From: Euglena gracilis | Lineage: Eukaryota; Euglenida; Euglenophyceae; Euglenales | Length of the DNA: 64,000 nt | Direction: 5' to 3' | Assembly: GCA_039621445.1 (NCBI GenBank) | Contig: CP154957.1 | Location: 7,203,062-7,267,061, forward strand | Shown: piece by piece, positions 47,801 through 57,548 of the stretch | Position numbering within the stretch: the first letter of the stretch is position 1 | Layout: each line of letters starts with the position of its first letter | Translations under genes and position numbers: made by a program | The notes under the pieces: generated by a model | What the model saw: only the letters and a program-made list of their open reading frames with translations | Told to the model about the DNA's origin: nothing | The model's database searches: none

Positions 47801-50800
47801 TAATAAGGCTCTGTTCTGGTCGCCTGGCCTGAGCACACTCACTCCGCGACCGAGCCCCCCTCCGTGACAACGCTCTGAAACGGTTCCCTGGCCTTGACCT
47901 CCACAAAGCGGTCCAGGTCGAGAGTGCCAGGCAAGGGGTGGGAGTGGCTGCCGTTCGCCGTGGGCGAGGAGGAAAGGCGGCCGTGGGCGGAGGCAGAGCG
48001 GTGGGGGCACAGGGCCTGGCTCTGTCTCGCGCCGTTCCGGAAAACAACAACAACACCCGTCGATGACGGAACAGCAGGGCGGTCCTTAAGCAAATAAAAA
48101 AAAAACTCCGCTGTCCCAGCACACGCAATGAAAATGTCCAGGAAAATGGGCAAATAAATTTGGCATTCTTCGGCGACAACAGGTCGACATCCGGGAAAAA
48201 AACTGATTCTTGGCATCCTTGGACCACCGCCCATCCACCCAAATCATTAAAAATGTGTTTTTTGGACTTTTCAATTATGGACCCCGTTCAAGTCCGGCCC
48301 TTGATCGGCCCTTTGGCCGAAGGGGGGGGGCGGTCCTTAAGAAATGAAAAAAAAACTTTCCTGTTCCCTTCCGCCCTGTGGAACATAACTGCAAAATAAA
48401 ACGGAAAATAACAGCAAAAGCGTACATTTGATTTGGGGATCCACCCAACACCACCACCAATTGTTTTTTAAGAATAAATTAAACACACCAAATTTAAACA
48501 CCCCAACAATTCATTGCAGACACTCACTGGGTTTCTTTTTTGTTGTAAATTTGTCCTTAAAAATATCCACCACTGCTTCCATTATTACAAAGCATTGGGC
48601 AATGGATATCAAAAAGAGGGAATGGAGGTTGGGATCAGGTGGATTCCTTGAAGCAGGGTTCTTTGGTTCGAAAATATCTGGGCGATTCTCATCCACCTTG
48701 TTTTATGCACATGGATTTTGTATCTCGCGATTCCTGGCCCGCGACATTGTGCCCAGACAGCTGCTTCTGTTTCTGTTTCATCCTTCCAATGGTGTGGCTG
48801 ACCTTGCATGATCAAGATGGCCGGGAGAGATACCATTTCAGCCATGGCTTTTTTCTCTTTAACAAACTGGTCCATTGACACCCCATTGATGGTGGGGTGT
48901 TTTTTTTGGAAGCATACATCGCCGCGCTGGGGGTCATAACAGTCCAGCTCTGCTGCCACCACCAACCGCAGCCCGTTCAGCTGCAGCTGGAACACGCCGC
49001 AGAACTCGTCGTTGGGGTTGACCGCTGCGCCGGGTTATGCGTGGACTGCCCCGTAGAGCCAGCGGGCTGCACCGCATACGGCTGCCCCCCTCCCACCGGG
49101 CCACTGGGCCATGTTGCCCCAATAGGCAGGGCGGGGGGGCCTGTACTGGCCCAGACCCAAGCCCCCCCCCCCGCAACTTCGGAGGTGAGGGGGGAGGGGG
49201 AACGGGGGGGGGGGTCAGGTGCAACCCCCTGTGCAAACATAGTCTGTCTGGCCCCTTCAATTAGGGCAACAGACTATGTCTGCACGTATATGTGTGGAGA
49301 GGGTTTAAAAAAACATAGACAGAGACCAACAAATGGCAAAAAAAAATGGGGGAAAAGAACGCGCAAATTCATTGAATCCTGCCTCTGAGAAGTTTTTGTT
49401 GCATTCAGGATAACTTTGGCGTCGGTTGGGTGACTCTGTGGAGGACCTGCACCGATTTATTCCGCCGTTCACACCGACCGGGCAAGTTCGAAGGCCGAGC
49501 AAACGACGCAACGGCTGACGCCACACCAACCTACGGCCCAGCCCATCCCGGTCTCGGTGCACTCCGCCTCGAAGACGCAGCCCCAGCGCGAGCACTTCGC
49601 GCCGTACTCATCCGTGGCCTCGTTACCTGCCCGGGCGTCTGGGACAGGGCCCTGCCCCGACAGGGGGTCCTGGACAGGCTGCTTTTTAAGACCCCCGGGG
49701 GGTTCCCCCCACCCACCCGGCCCGGCGCGGGACCCCCCCCCAAATCGGGCCGTCTGAGGCCATTTCCCAAAAAAAATTCCGGCAACCCATACCGGGCCCC
49801 CCGGGGGGGGGGGGTCCCGGGCAGCCACCCCCCCCTCCCCCCCAGGGGGGTCTTCAGACTTGGTCGTGGACTTCCGAAAAAAATCAATTTGGAAAAAAAT
49901 TTTGTCAATGTGTGCAAAAATCGGGGAACATTATTTGGGGGGCTGAAACAGATGGACAAGGTTGATGGAGAGGAAGACAGACAGACAGGTTAAAAGGAAG
50001 AACGATGGATGGGTGAAAGAAAATTGGACGAAGAAAGACAAGAGAGAGAGACAGGGAGAGAGAGGGAGAGGGAGAGGGAGAGAAAATACATACATGCATA
50101 TATACATATATGAATGGGAGATGCATTGATTGAGAAAGGGAAAGCAAATGGCAGGGATGTCAGATGAAAAATTGCAAAGCCTGTCTTTTGAGGGCAGTAG
50201 TATCGGGCAGGTTCGTGGTCAAGCACCAGACACGTCTCTGTGCGCCGCACCCCGATTTCCCACTCCTCCTGGGCGAAGGGGGTCGCCAGCACCTTGGTGA
50301 GATTGGTCCGTAGCGTGATGACGTCCACCTGCCGGCAGGGATGACAGGCAGCCATTTGGTCAGCAAAAAAGAAGTATCGTCGGACAAACCTCTCCCGCAG
50401 GACGAAATTCAATCGCACAATATATTTTGTGCTATTCAGTATCATTATTATTATTATTATTATTAATTATTTGTATATATATGGCAGCTCCCAACTGTAC
50501 GGCCCACGGGTCGGATAGTTGGGAGCGGGGGGGGGTCGTACGGTGAGACCCAGGTCCGGCCTTCGGAGAAAGTTGGGGCTATTTGATTGGGATAAAGGTT
50601 AGGGTTCCGGCCAGCGTACCGTAGGGCTCCCATTTTCAGGAAGTTAGGGAGAAGTTAGGCCGCATTCCGGACGAATTTAGGCTGAATTTAGGCCGAATAC
50701 GGACATTTTTGGGCAAAAATGCGGTTTCAAAAATCTTCCGAAAGGAGGACCTAACTTCCGGCCTAACTTGGTCCCTGAAATTTGGCCGATTTTCGGCCCG

Positions 50801-53091
50801 CCGATCCTAACCTTAGCCCTATTTCTAAAATTAAGCAGGAACCCTCCCCAGATCCGCCACCGGTTGCCTTGAAACCGCGCGTTTCCCCGGCACCGCGGCA
50901 CCGAAAACACGGAAAGTGGGACCCGGGTCCCCCCATACGACCCCCCCCCCCCGCTCCCAACTATCCGACCCGCGGGGTCGTATAATTGGGAGCTGCCATA
51001 TATATTATATACATTAATTTAATAAAACCAACACACACAAACCTTGGCAACTGTCTCTCAAAAATGAACCAAAATGTGATGCCTCCCTTTCACGTACAAA
51101 AAGGTTTGAAAATTTTGATGGGGGGCAGCACAGGTCTGGATGGAAACTGCAGTAAAGGGTCAGCGTCCTTGACCCCAGTGATGGTCTGTCACATCGCCGA
51201 GCAGGTGGCACCGGGCAAAAAAAAACACCAAGAATGGGGTTTTTGGCAGGAGTCGCAAAAGTGCCCACCGGGACTGCCCCGTCTGAAAACACAAAAAGCA
51301 GCCTTTTTCTTATCGAGAACTTGCAAAAAAGCCCTTCCACTTGAAAACCAGTTGCACAAAGAAAAGCTTAAAAATCCGACGAAATGAATTGAAAACACTT
51401 CCCCCGCCCACCAGCCAGGCGGGCCAGTCAGCCCCGGGCGAGTCAGGTCGCAGCGCGCGTGCTGTGCCGCCCGCGCCAGTGGCTCGAGCGACGGGGCGGT
51501 GGCGGTGGCTTTGGGGACGAATGGGCGGGGGACGGCGTCGAGCGAGACGGGCAGCTGCGGGGGCAGGCAAGAGGACAGCACCGGGCGGGAACAGCCTAAT
51601 CCTAACCCCGGGAAACTGTCACCTGACACGATCCTGCACACCCCACCACTTGTTGTCTGGTTGGGAATCACAGGTGGCAGGTCGGTCAGATAATATAATA
51701 ATGATAACAACAACAACAACAACAACAATAATTCCGATGAGAGTTTGACAGTATCGGGGTGCCCGCTTCCTGTGACGACAGGTCAGCTGGTGTGCAACGA
51801 GGGCCCATAGCCTGGGTGGGGGGCGGAAGACGGGGGGCTGGCCGGGGATGAGGAGCTGGTTTGCGGCCACCTGGTAGCTGCTGAGGAGGACCGGCTTCGG
51901 GGGCAGAGGGGTGGCCGGCGCTGAAAAACGTGCTACCCCCGACCCCCCATTGGGATGATGGCATCAATGCATAGACACCTTCATCAGGGTCACACTTTTT
52001 GGACCTGTCTTTTTCATTATCTCGCCGCTTCTTCAATGTTTGTCCACTTCGAGAATGATTTCAAATGTTACTGTAAATTGCCGTAAGCTACAGCTGTGTA
52101 ATTTAAAAATCATGAATTTCGCGAAATTCGCAATGCTAAGGATAACCCCCCCCCAAATAACCTGGCGGGGTGCCGGGTTATTGGAACCAACTTTTGGCCC
52201 GGCCCCCCTGCCAGGTTATTTGGGCCCTGTTTTCAGCGTCGGAAAGGAATTTTGCCTTAAAAAGGGGGTGCCAGGTTTCTGGAACCATGTTTTTTGCGCC
52301 TCCCCCCGCCAAGTTATTCGGCCACTGCCAGGAGCAAGGGCCCCGCCAGGTCATTTGGGGGGGTTTACCCCCCCACTGCGATGGCATCAGGGCGGGGCCA
52401 ATGGGCTATAAAACAGCCTGAGGTGGATGTGGTTGAACTCTTCCTCCTTCTTAACAACAGTGAACACACACAACACACATTTCCCTGAGCCACGGTACGT
52501 GGAGGGTGTGTGCATTTGGTCCTGCTTGGGTACATGGTGGGGGTGGGTGCGTTTTGGCCCTGTCAAAACCTACCCTGGGCCACAACAGAAAACGAGCGCG
52601 TCCCGACCCAACCAATTATAGGCTGCCAGAACTGCGGACCGTGACAACCTCCCATGCCGACAGGCAAGCACCGAGAACCCTGAACGTTTCTGGATGGAAT
52701 CCCGACAGGTTCTCTGGCATGACAGTTTTCGGGGACAGGGGGGATAAACGCAAACGCCCCAAGTAAAAGTATATAATGTCTATTATATCACACATTATGT
52801 ATAATATGTAGTATATTATAATATATTATAATATATTATGTTACATATTATATATAATACAATATATATATATATATATCAGATACAATCTATATGCCGA
52901 ATATATAATGGATAATAATAGAATAATCTATACAATATCCCGGACAGAAAAGAACCCCCCCCCTGCCCTCTGGCAGGGAAGTGCAGCTTCTGGGCAGGGC
53001 GGCTGACGTCGTGCACCAGGTAGGCCGCAGCAGCCACCACCGGATGGGCGGGGCTGGGGGCTGGGGTGGTGGGAGGGAGCGTTGAGGGCAT
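44885..53091 (-). CDS. DXO: DXO/Rai1-type decapping and deNADding nuclease, about 10 exons
   Basis: Removes incomplete or NAD caps from RNA; Rai1 is the fungal partner of Rat1. Exons: 53091-52969 (ATG two bases after CCAG), 51920-51871, 51554-51399, 50328-50187, 49626-49475, 49024-48918 (or 48933), 47988-47843, 46637-46589, 46317-46114, and about 45091-44885 (TAA at 44885). Family landmarks appear in order: PGWWAGE, LRTNLTKVLATPF, WGCVFEAE, VNPNDEFC, AAELDCYD, FVEVKARE, RHKALKVFLQSFVVGVP and CGWHYAPCFDFAAHVL. The metal-binding set is intact: FE in GCVFE, ExD in AELDC and ExK in VEVK, plus the Arg of LRTNLTK. Several introns are GT-AG (GTGTTT, GTGTGA, GTGAGT, GTACAC); others look nonconventional. 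The junctions of exons 1-2, 4-5, 5-6 and 9-10 are not settled by phase. Confidence 0.88.
46729..46938. mobile_element. CCCCCCAAATAACC element, copy 3, reverse orientation
   Basis: Collinear with copies 2 and 4 when reversed (TTGCTCCTGGCGGGGGCC, AGTTGGTTCCAATAACCTGG). It lies in a DXO intron, upstream of exon 8. Confidence 0.75.
48075..48378. mobile_element. CAGGGCGGTCC element inside a DXO intron
   Basis: The ends are CAGGGCGGTCCTTAAG and TTCCGCCCTG. The flanks CGGAACAG and TGGAACAT agree at 6 of 8 positions. The body is closest to the copies at 1.65 and 63.6 kb. It lies between DXO exons 6 and 7. Confidence 0.75.
50475..51004. mobile_element. Element with about 58-bp inverted ends in a DXO intron
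   Basis: The left arm begins ATATATGGCAGCTCCCAACT and continues GGGTCGGATAGTTGGGAGCG; the right arm is the near-complete complement, ending AATTGGGAGCTGCCATATAT. AT microsatellite lies outside both ends. The interior is unique, with TTAGGGTT-like and AAGTTAGG runs. Confidence 0.8.
52146..52368. mobile_element. CCCCCCAAATAACC element, copy 4
   Basis: Ends as in copy 2. It lies in the intron between DXO exons 1 and 2. Confidence 0.8.
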
Positions 53092-53729
53092 GGCTGGCGT
53101 GTGGGAAGCGTCGCACTCCCCCCGGTGTCACAAAACATGGACTTGTCCACTTTCCTCTTTTTCCTGTTCCCATCCCGACGTTCTCCCGGCGAAACCCCCA
53201 CCACATTGATGTGCGGAGCGTGTATAGGTGCGAGATGGATCTCGCTTGCTTTTACCAGTTGTAGGGGTGTGTTAGGGGTTTAGGCCCATGCTAGTCTGAA
53301 ATTTGACCCGAATCTAGTTCCCAAAAGGCAGCTGACTTCAGGTAAAACCCTGCCTTCAGGTGGAAGAATACTGGGGACATTGAAATTCACCAGCCTCAGC
53401 CCTGGCGATCCCTGGGCGATCCTATTGCTCAATGGGCTCTTCATCGATGCATTACAAGTGAAGAGCAGAACGGACGTTTGCTGCTCTCAGAAGGTTAATT
53501 GAGGGCCCAGGGATGGTGAGAATTGAACAGAAATGCACCTGGAAGTGGGTGAAGGAGAGAATAACAAAAAAAAAAGGTAAGGAATGCAGCAGGTGGGGCT
53601 TAATGGCCAATGAGTGAGAAGGTTGGAGGGGGGAACGTACAAGCAAACAAACGGATGAAAATGAATGGGAAAAAATGGCATGTTTTTGGCAAATTGAAGT
53701 GATGGATTGGGGGCCAACAGGACAGCAGA

Positions 53730-56700
53730 CTGCCAGCCTTGGCCAGGGTGGCGCAGAATGGCGGCGGCGCCTCGGAAGTGCTGGCCGCCGCCGCCGCCGC
53801 CGCCGCCGCACGGCCCGCGGTCGCGATCGCCTCCGCCGCGGTGGCGCTTGACGGTGGGGCAGCTGGCGGCATGGCGGGGGGACCAGTGAGCACCTGCGTG
53901 GTGACCCCTCGGGGGGGCAGGCCCCGCACCGCTGTTCCTGAACTTTTTTTGCGGTTTTCATTTTCGTGATTTTTCAACTCTTTTTTCAGAAAAATAAAAT
54001 TAGGCTTTTTTTAAAAATTGTTTTCTTTTTTGAACTCCTATTTTTGAGAACTTTGACTTCTGGATGGCACAATGGCAGCAACGCCATCATTGCAGGAATC
54101 CAAAATCAGGGTGAACTTCCCCGTAAGTTGGTCTCTATAACCAGATCAGAACATATGGAACCATGAAGGCTTTGCATTGACTTCAGATTTCATACCTGCT
54201 TTCTCCCATGCCAGCCATATTCCGTCGTGACATGCTTCATTATCCATGGCATCACCCTGGCCTTCCAGCGTGGAGTCTGGCCGGAGACCGGACGCCGCCC
54301 GCTCGCTGCGGTCCCCAGCGTCCAGCACAGGCTCAGGCGGGGTGGCCTTGGGGTGCAGCCAGGGCCGGAGGGAAATCGTGGGAGGAGGCGACCCAGAATC
54401 CGGGGTGGGGTGTGCGCGTCGGGCAGTCACGTATTAAAATGCAAAAAAAAATTGCAAAAAAATCCTGCAAAAAAGTTGTATCATTCATCACATCCCCATC
54501 CATGGGGATGTGATGCCCCCCAAAGTTGTCACCGGTCAATGCAGGCCCAGGTGATAGATTCTAGGGGGAAGGTGCAAACCACACTTTATGTCAAAACTTG
54601 ACATCAAATGATTGTAAGTGATATAAATTTAATAATTTTAAATAATTTCAGACAATTAAATTTTTTTTAGCAATTTGAACAGTTTTTCCCCCCGATGATG
54701 AACACCCGTACACGTTGCACGGGGTCGTGCACACCAAATTTTCACATAATCCACCCAAATAATGTGTAACAGTTGTGCAAAATACCAACTTTTCGGCATG
54801 CCAACTCAGCGGGTGGGGGTCCAGGCGATAACTTCCGCGAGGGGGGGCATGAACCCTGGCCATCCAACCAACGCGTCAGGTCATTACCTGATATGAGGAT
54901 GCGGGTTCACTGCCGCCTCGCAGCCCTGGGCGCAGCTGGCAGCGGTGCCGCAGGCGCTTCGGGGGCCGCAGCTCGGCGGAAAGGCAGCGGGTGTGGGCAA
55001 TGGCCGGGCACACGGCGGCCAAGGCGGCGGCACGGCAGGCGTACGGCTCGTCCTTGCCGCGCGGGGAGGGCGGCTGTGGGAAATGGGGGGTCGGGGCGCG
55101 GACTTGTGCCGGTGTCGGCCACATATGGCATAAAGTGGAGCCCCCACACTTAAGTGTGGGGTACTGTGGGGGGTATGTGTGGGGGGGGGGTGGGGGGGTG
55201 GGGGGGGGGGGGTGGGGGGGGGTGGGGGGGGGTGTGTGGGGTGGGGGGGGGGGGGGGGGGGGGGGGTGAGGGGGTGCCAAATCTGAGGAAAGTGGATTTT
55301 CTTTCCCTTGCCTTGCACACACAAGGGATGATGTTATTTTGGTTCTGGGGGGGGGGGTCCGGGGGGGCGGGCCCCCCCCCCGAGCCGCGGCCGAAGGCCG
55401 CGGTGCGACGAGGCCGAAGGCCGAGTAACGTGAAAAAAATGACACCCGAACAGTTGTGCACAGTCAACTTGGGTTTAAAAAAGAATCAGGCTGTTGCTCA
55501 CCCATGGTGCTGTAAACCAACAAAGTGGATTTTCTTTCCCTTGCCTTGCACACACAAGGGATGATGTTATTTTGGTTCTGGGGGGGGGTCCGGGGGGGGG
55601 CGGGCCCCCCCCCCCGGGCCGTGGCCTAAGGCCGCGGCGGGACGAGGCCGAAGGCCGAGTAAGTCAAAAAAATGACACCCGAACAGTTGCGCACAGTCAA
55701 CATGGGTGTGGGGGGGTGTGTGGGGGGGTGTGGGGGGGGGGTGTGGGGGGGGGGGAGGGGGGGGGACGGGGGGGGGGTGTGGGGGGGTGTGTGGGGGGGT
55801 AGTGTGGGGGGGTGTGTGGGGGGGTGTGTGGGGGGGTGTGTGGGGGGTGTGTGGGGGGGTGTGGGGGGGGGGTGTGTGGGGGGGGGTGTGTGGGGTACTG
55901 TGGGGTACTGTGGGGTACTGTGGGGTACTGTGGGGGCTCCACTTTATGCCATGTCTCGTGTCGGCACGCGAAAATTGCACAATCACGCGTGTGTAAACCC
56001 GGGGAAGTTGTACAGTGACAAATCAGCTGGAACAAGTCCAGGCTGACTTGTAAGCCGGGTGGAGCAGGATTGCTGCCAACCCTGAAGCACTGATTGTGAA
56101 ATGAGGTGGATGGGAAGGCAGAAGGAGAGAGTTTCTTAAACAAACGAAGAACGAAGTAAAAAAATCAGACATTTTGCTCAGGGAAGGTCACTGTGCTCAC
56201 CGCTGTAAATGTTATCTAAAATCTCAGTTAAATGCAAACGGTGTGCACATGTTCAGACCCTCACTTATTTGGACACCACCCAGGGTTGGTTCAGCTTACG
56301 AGTCATGGCCAGTTCCCCCCCCCCCAGGACCCCCCAGGACCCCCCCAGGACCCCCCCAGGACCCCCCCCCCCCAGGACCCCCAGGACCCCCCCAGGACCC
56401 CCCCAGGACCCCCCCAGGACCCCCCAGGACCCCCCAGGACAGGGTCCTGGGGGGGGGGGAACTGGCCATAAGTGCAGCTTACATGCCAATATGGCTTTGA
56501 GGGAAGGATGCGAACTTTTTTGGGCTGCATATTCGGACCCTTGGGGGTGTGGCACTTGGCGCGCACTTAAAAGGGGGGTTACCCCCGAGGAACAGCGCCC
56601 TCTGCAACAGTCGGGATAGGGCACGAGGACGCCCGCCGCCCCGGCCCCCCGCGCCTCCGCCGCCGTCATGCAGTGCGGCCCGCACCACTGCCCGCAGGCC

Positions 56701-56750
56701 CCCGGCGCTGACCCCCGCGGCCTCGTGGAGCACAGCTTTACTTTTGGGAG
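53730..56750 (-). CDS. Unrecognised multi-exon gene between the XRN and DXO genes
   Basis: Four GC-rich stretches with splice-like edges form a plausible chain. Exon 56750-56583 (CCGCAG| to G|GTAACC) contains an Ala/Leu/Arg-rich helical stretch including GGLRAVVRAALHD. Exon 55073-54888 (CCACAG| to |GTAATG) is 62 codons, in phase at both ends, with seven Cys/His and the segment DEPYACRAAALAAVC. Exon 54418-about 54250 is proline-rich and starts exactly five bases after CTG. Exon 53905-53730 (ACGCAG|) has an uninterrupted poly-Ala run. I recognise no family. The first ATG and the stop were not identified, and the four pieces may not all belong to one gene. Confidence 0.45.
55127..55950. repeat. 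G-rich composite between inverted GGCATAAAGTGGAGCCCCCAC ends
   Basis: GGCATAAAGTGGAGCCCCCAC at the left and its exact complement at the right. Inside, G-rich GGGGTGTGTGG satellite blocks (55155-55266, 55705-55925) enclose a direct duplication of about 180 bp (about 55285-55465 and 55520-55700). The duplication contains a C-tract and the GC palindrome CCGCGGCCGAAGGCCGCGG. It lies in an intron of the unrecognised gene. Confidence 0.75.
56304..56469. repeat. CCAGGACCCCC minisatellite closed by inverted ends
   Basis: About a dozen CAGGACCCCC(C) units stand between ATGGCCAGTTCCCCCCCCC and its complement GGGGGGGGGAACTGGCCAT, with one inverted unit (CAGGGTCCTGGG) at the right. The whole block could fold back on itself. 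Confidence 0.8.
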
Positions 56751-57431
56751 CTGCGGGGGGGGGGGGAGAGGGCTGAGGCCCACGTCCTGCTGTGCCACGG
56801 GGTTGGGGGTTGGTGGCGACCCCAGCTGTTTTGGGGGAGGATCTGATTGCGATTTGGCACATTTTGGCACCTTGTTGGAAGTGAAGGATTTCTTAACATT
56901 CTTGCGCAGCTCTTTCTCTATTGTCTCGACCTGGTGTCACTTGCAATGCCTCTTCAGGGGGTCAAAGTTTGATCAAAGTAGTTTTGTCTTGAAGGTTTGC
57001 TTCTCCTCTTCCTGGACCTAAAAATGCATCAAAGCTCTCGTGACAATCCAGTTTTGTCTTCTGTTATTGGAGTCGTTGATCAATTTCTGCACAGTGAAGG
57101 TGGTAGGTGTCAAAATGGAAAAAAAATCGGCTCACCACCCGCCAAGCCATTCGCTGGCCACTGGTCGGCATTTTCTAAAATGTCTTTTAAAAACCACAAA
57201 ATCCACAAAAAATCAATGGAGCATTGTCTATCCACCCAAACTCCAAAAAAAGGGGGGTTCGGCATTTTATATATATTTTATATATATAATATTTTAATAT
57301 ATTTTGGACCCGGTTCGATGCCCAGATCGCTCTGGGCATCGAATCAGAGCGCTCGATGCCTTCAAAAATAGAAACCCTGTAAAATGCATTTGAAAACCAC
57401 AATTTCCTTGCTCACTGCCAGTGAGAAAACA

Positions 57432-57512
57432 TGGTCACTGTGGGATTCGAACCCACGCAGCCAGAACTATGGCAACTTGAGTGCCACCCCTTGACCGCTC
57501 GGGCAAATGACC
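57432..57512 (-). tRNA. tRNA-Leu(CAA)
   Basis: The minus strand folds as a class II tRNA. The acceptor stem GGTCATT pairs with AGTGACC (one G-U) and is followed by discriminator A. The anticodon stem TGGCA/TGCCA holds loop CTCAAGT, so the anticodon is CAA (leucine, TTG). A long variable arm of about 12 nt precedes the T arm GTGGG-TTCGAAT-CCCAC, a good B box. The D-arm side GCCCGAGCGGT is typical of tRNA-Leu. CCA is not encoded as a full triplet, as expected for a nuclear gene. There is no intron. It lies just downstream of the XRN coding end on the same strand. Confidence 0.9.
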
Positions 57513-57548
57513 GATGGGTGAAAGCTCGGCAATCACCCCCATATGCAC

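Noticed and set aside
55127-56100. Gly-rich or Pro/His-rich proteins on either strand
   Set aside because: They come from G-rich satellite and read in all frames; no exon edges.
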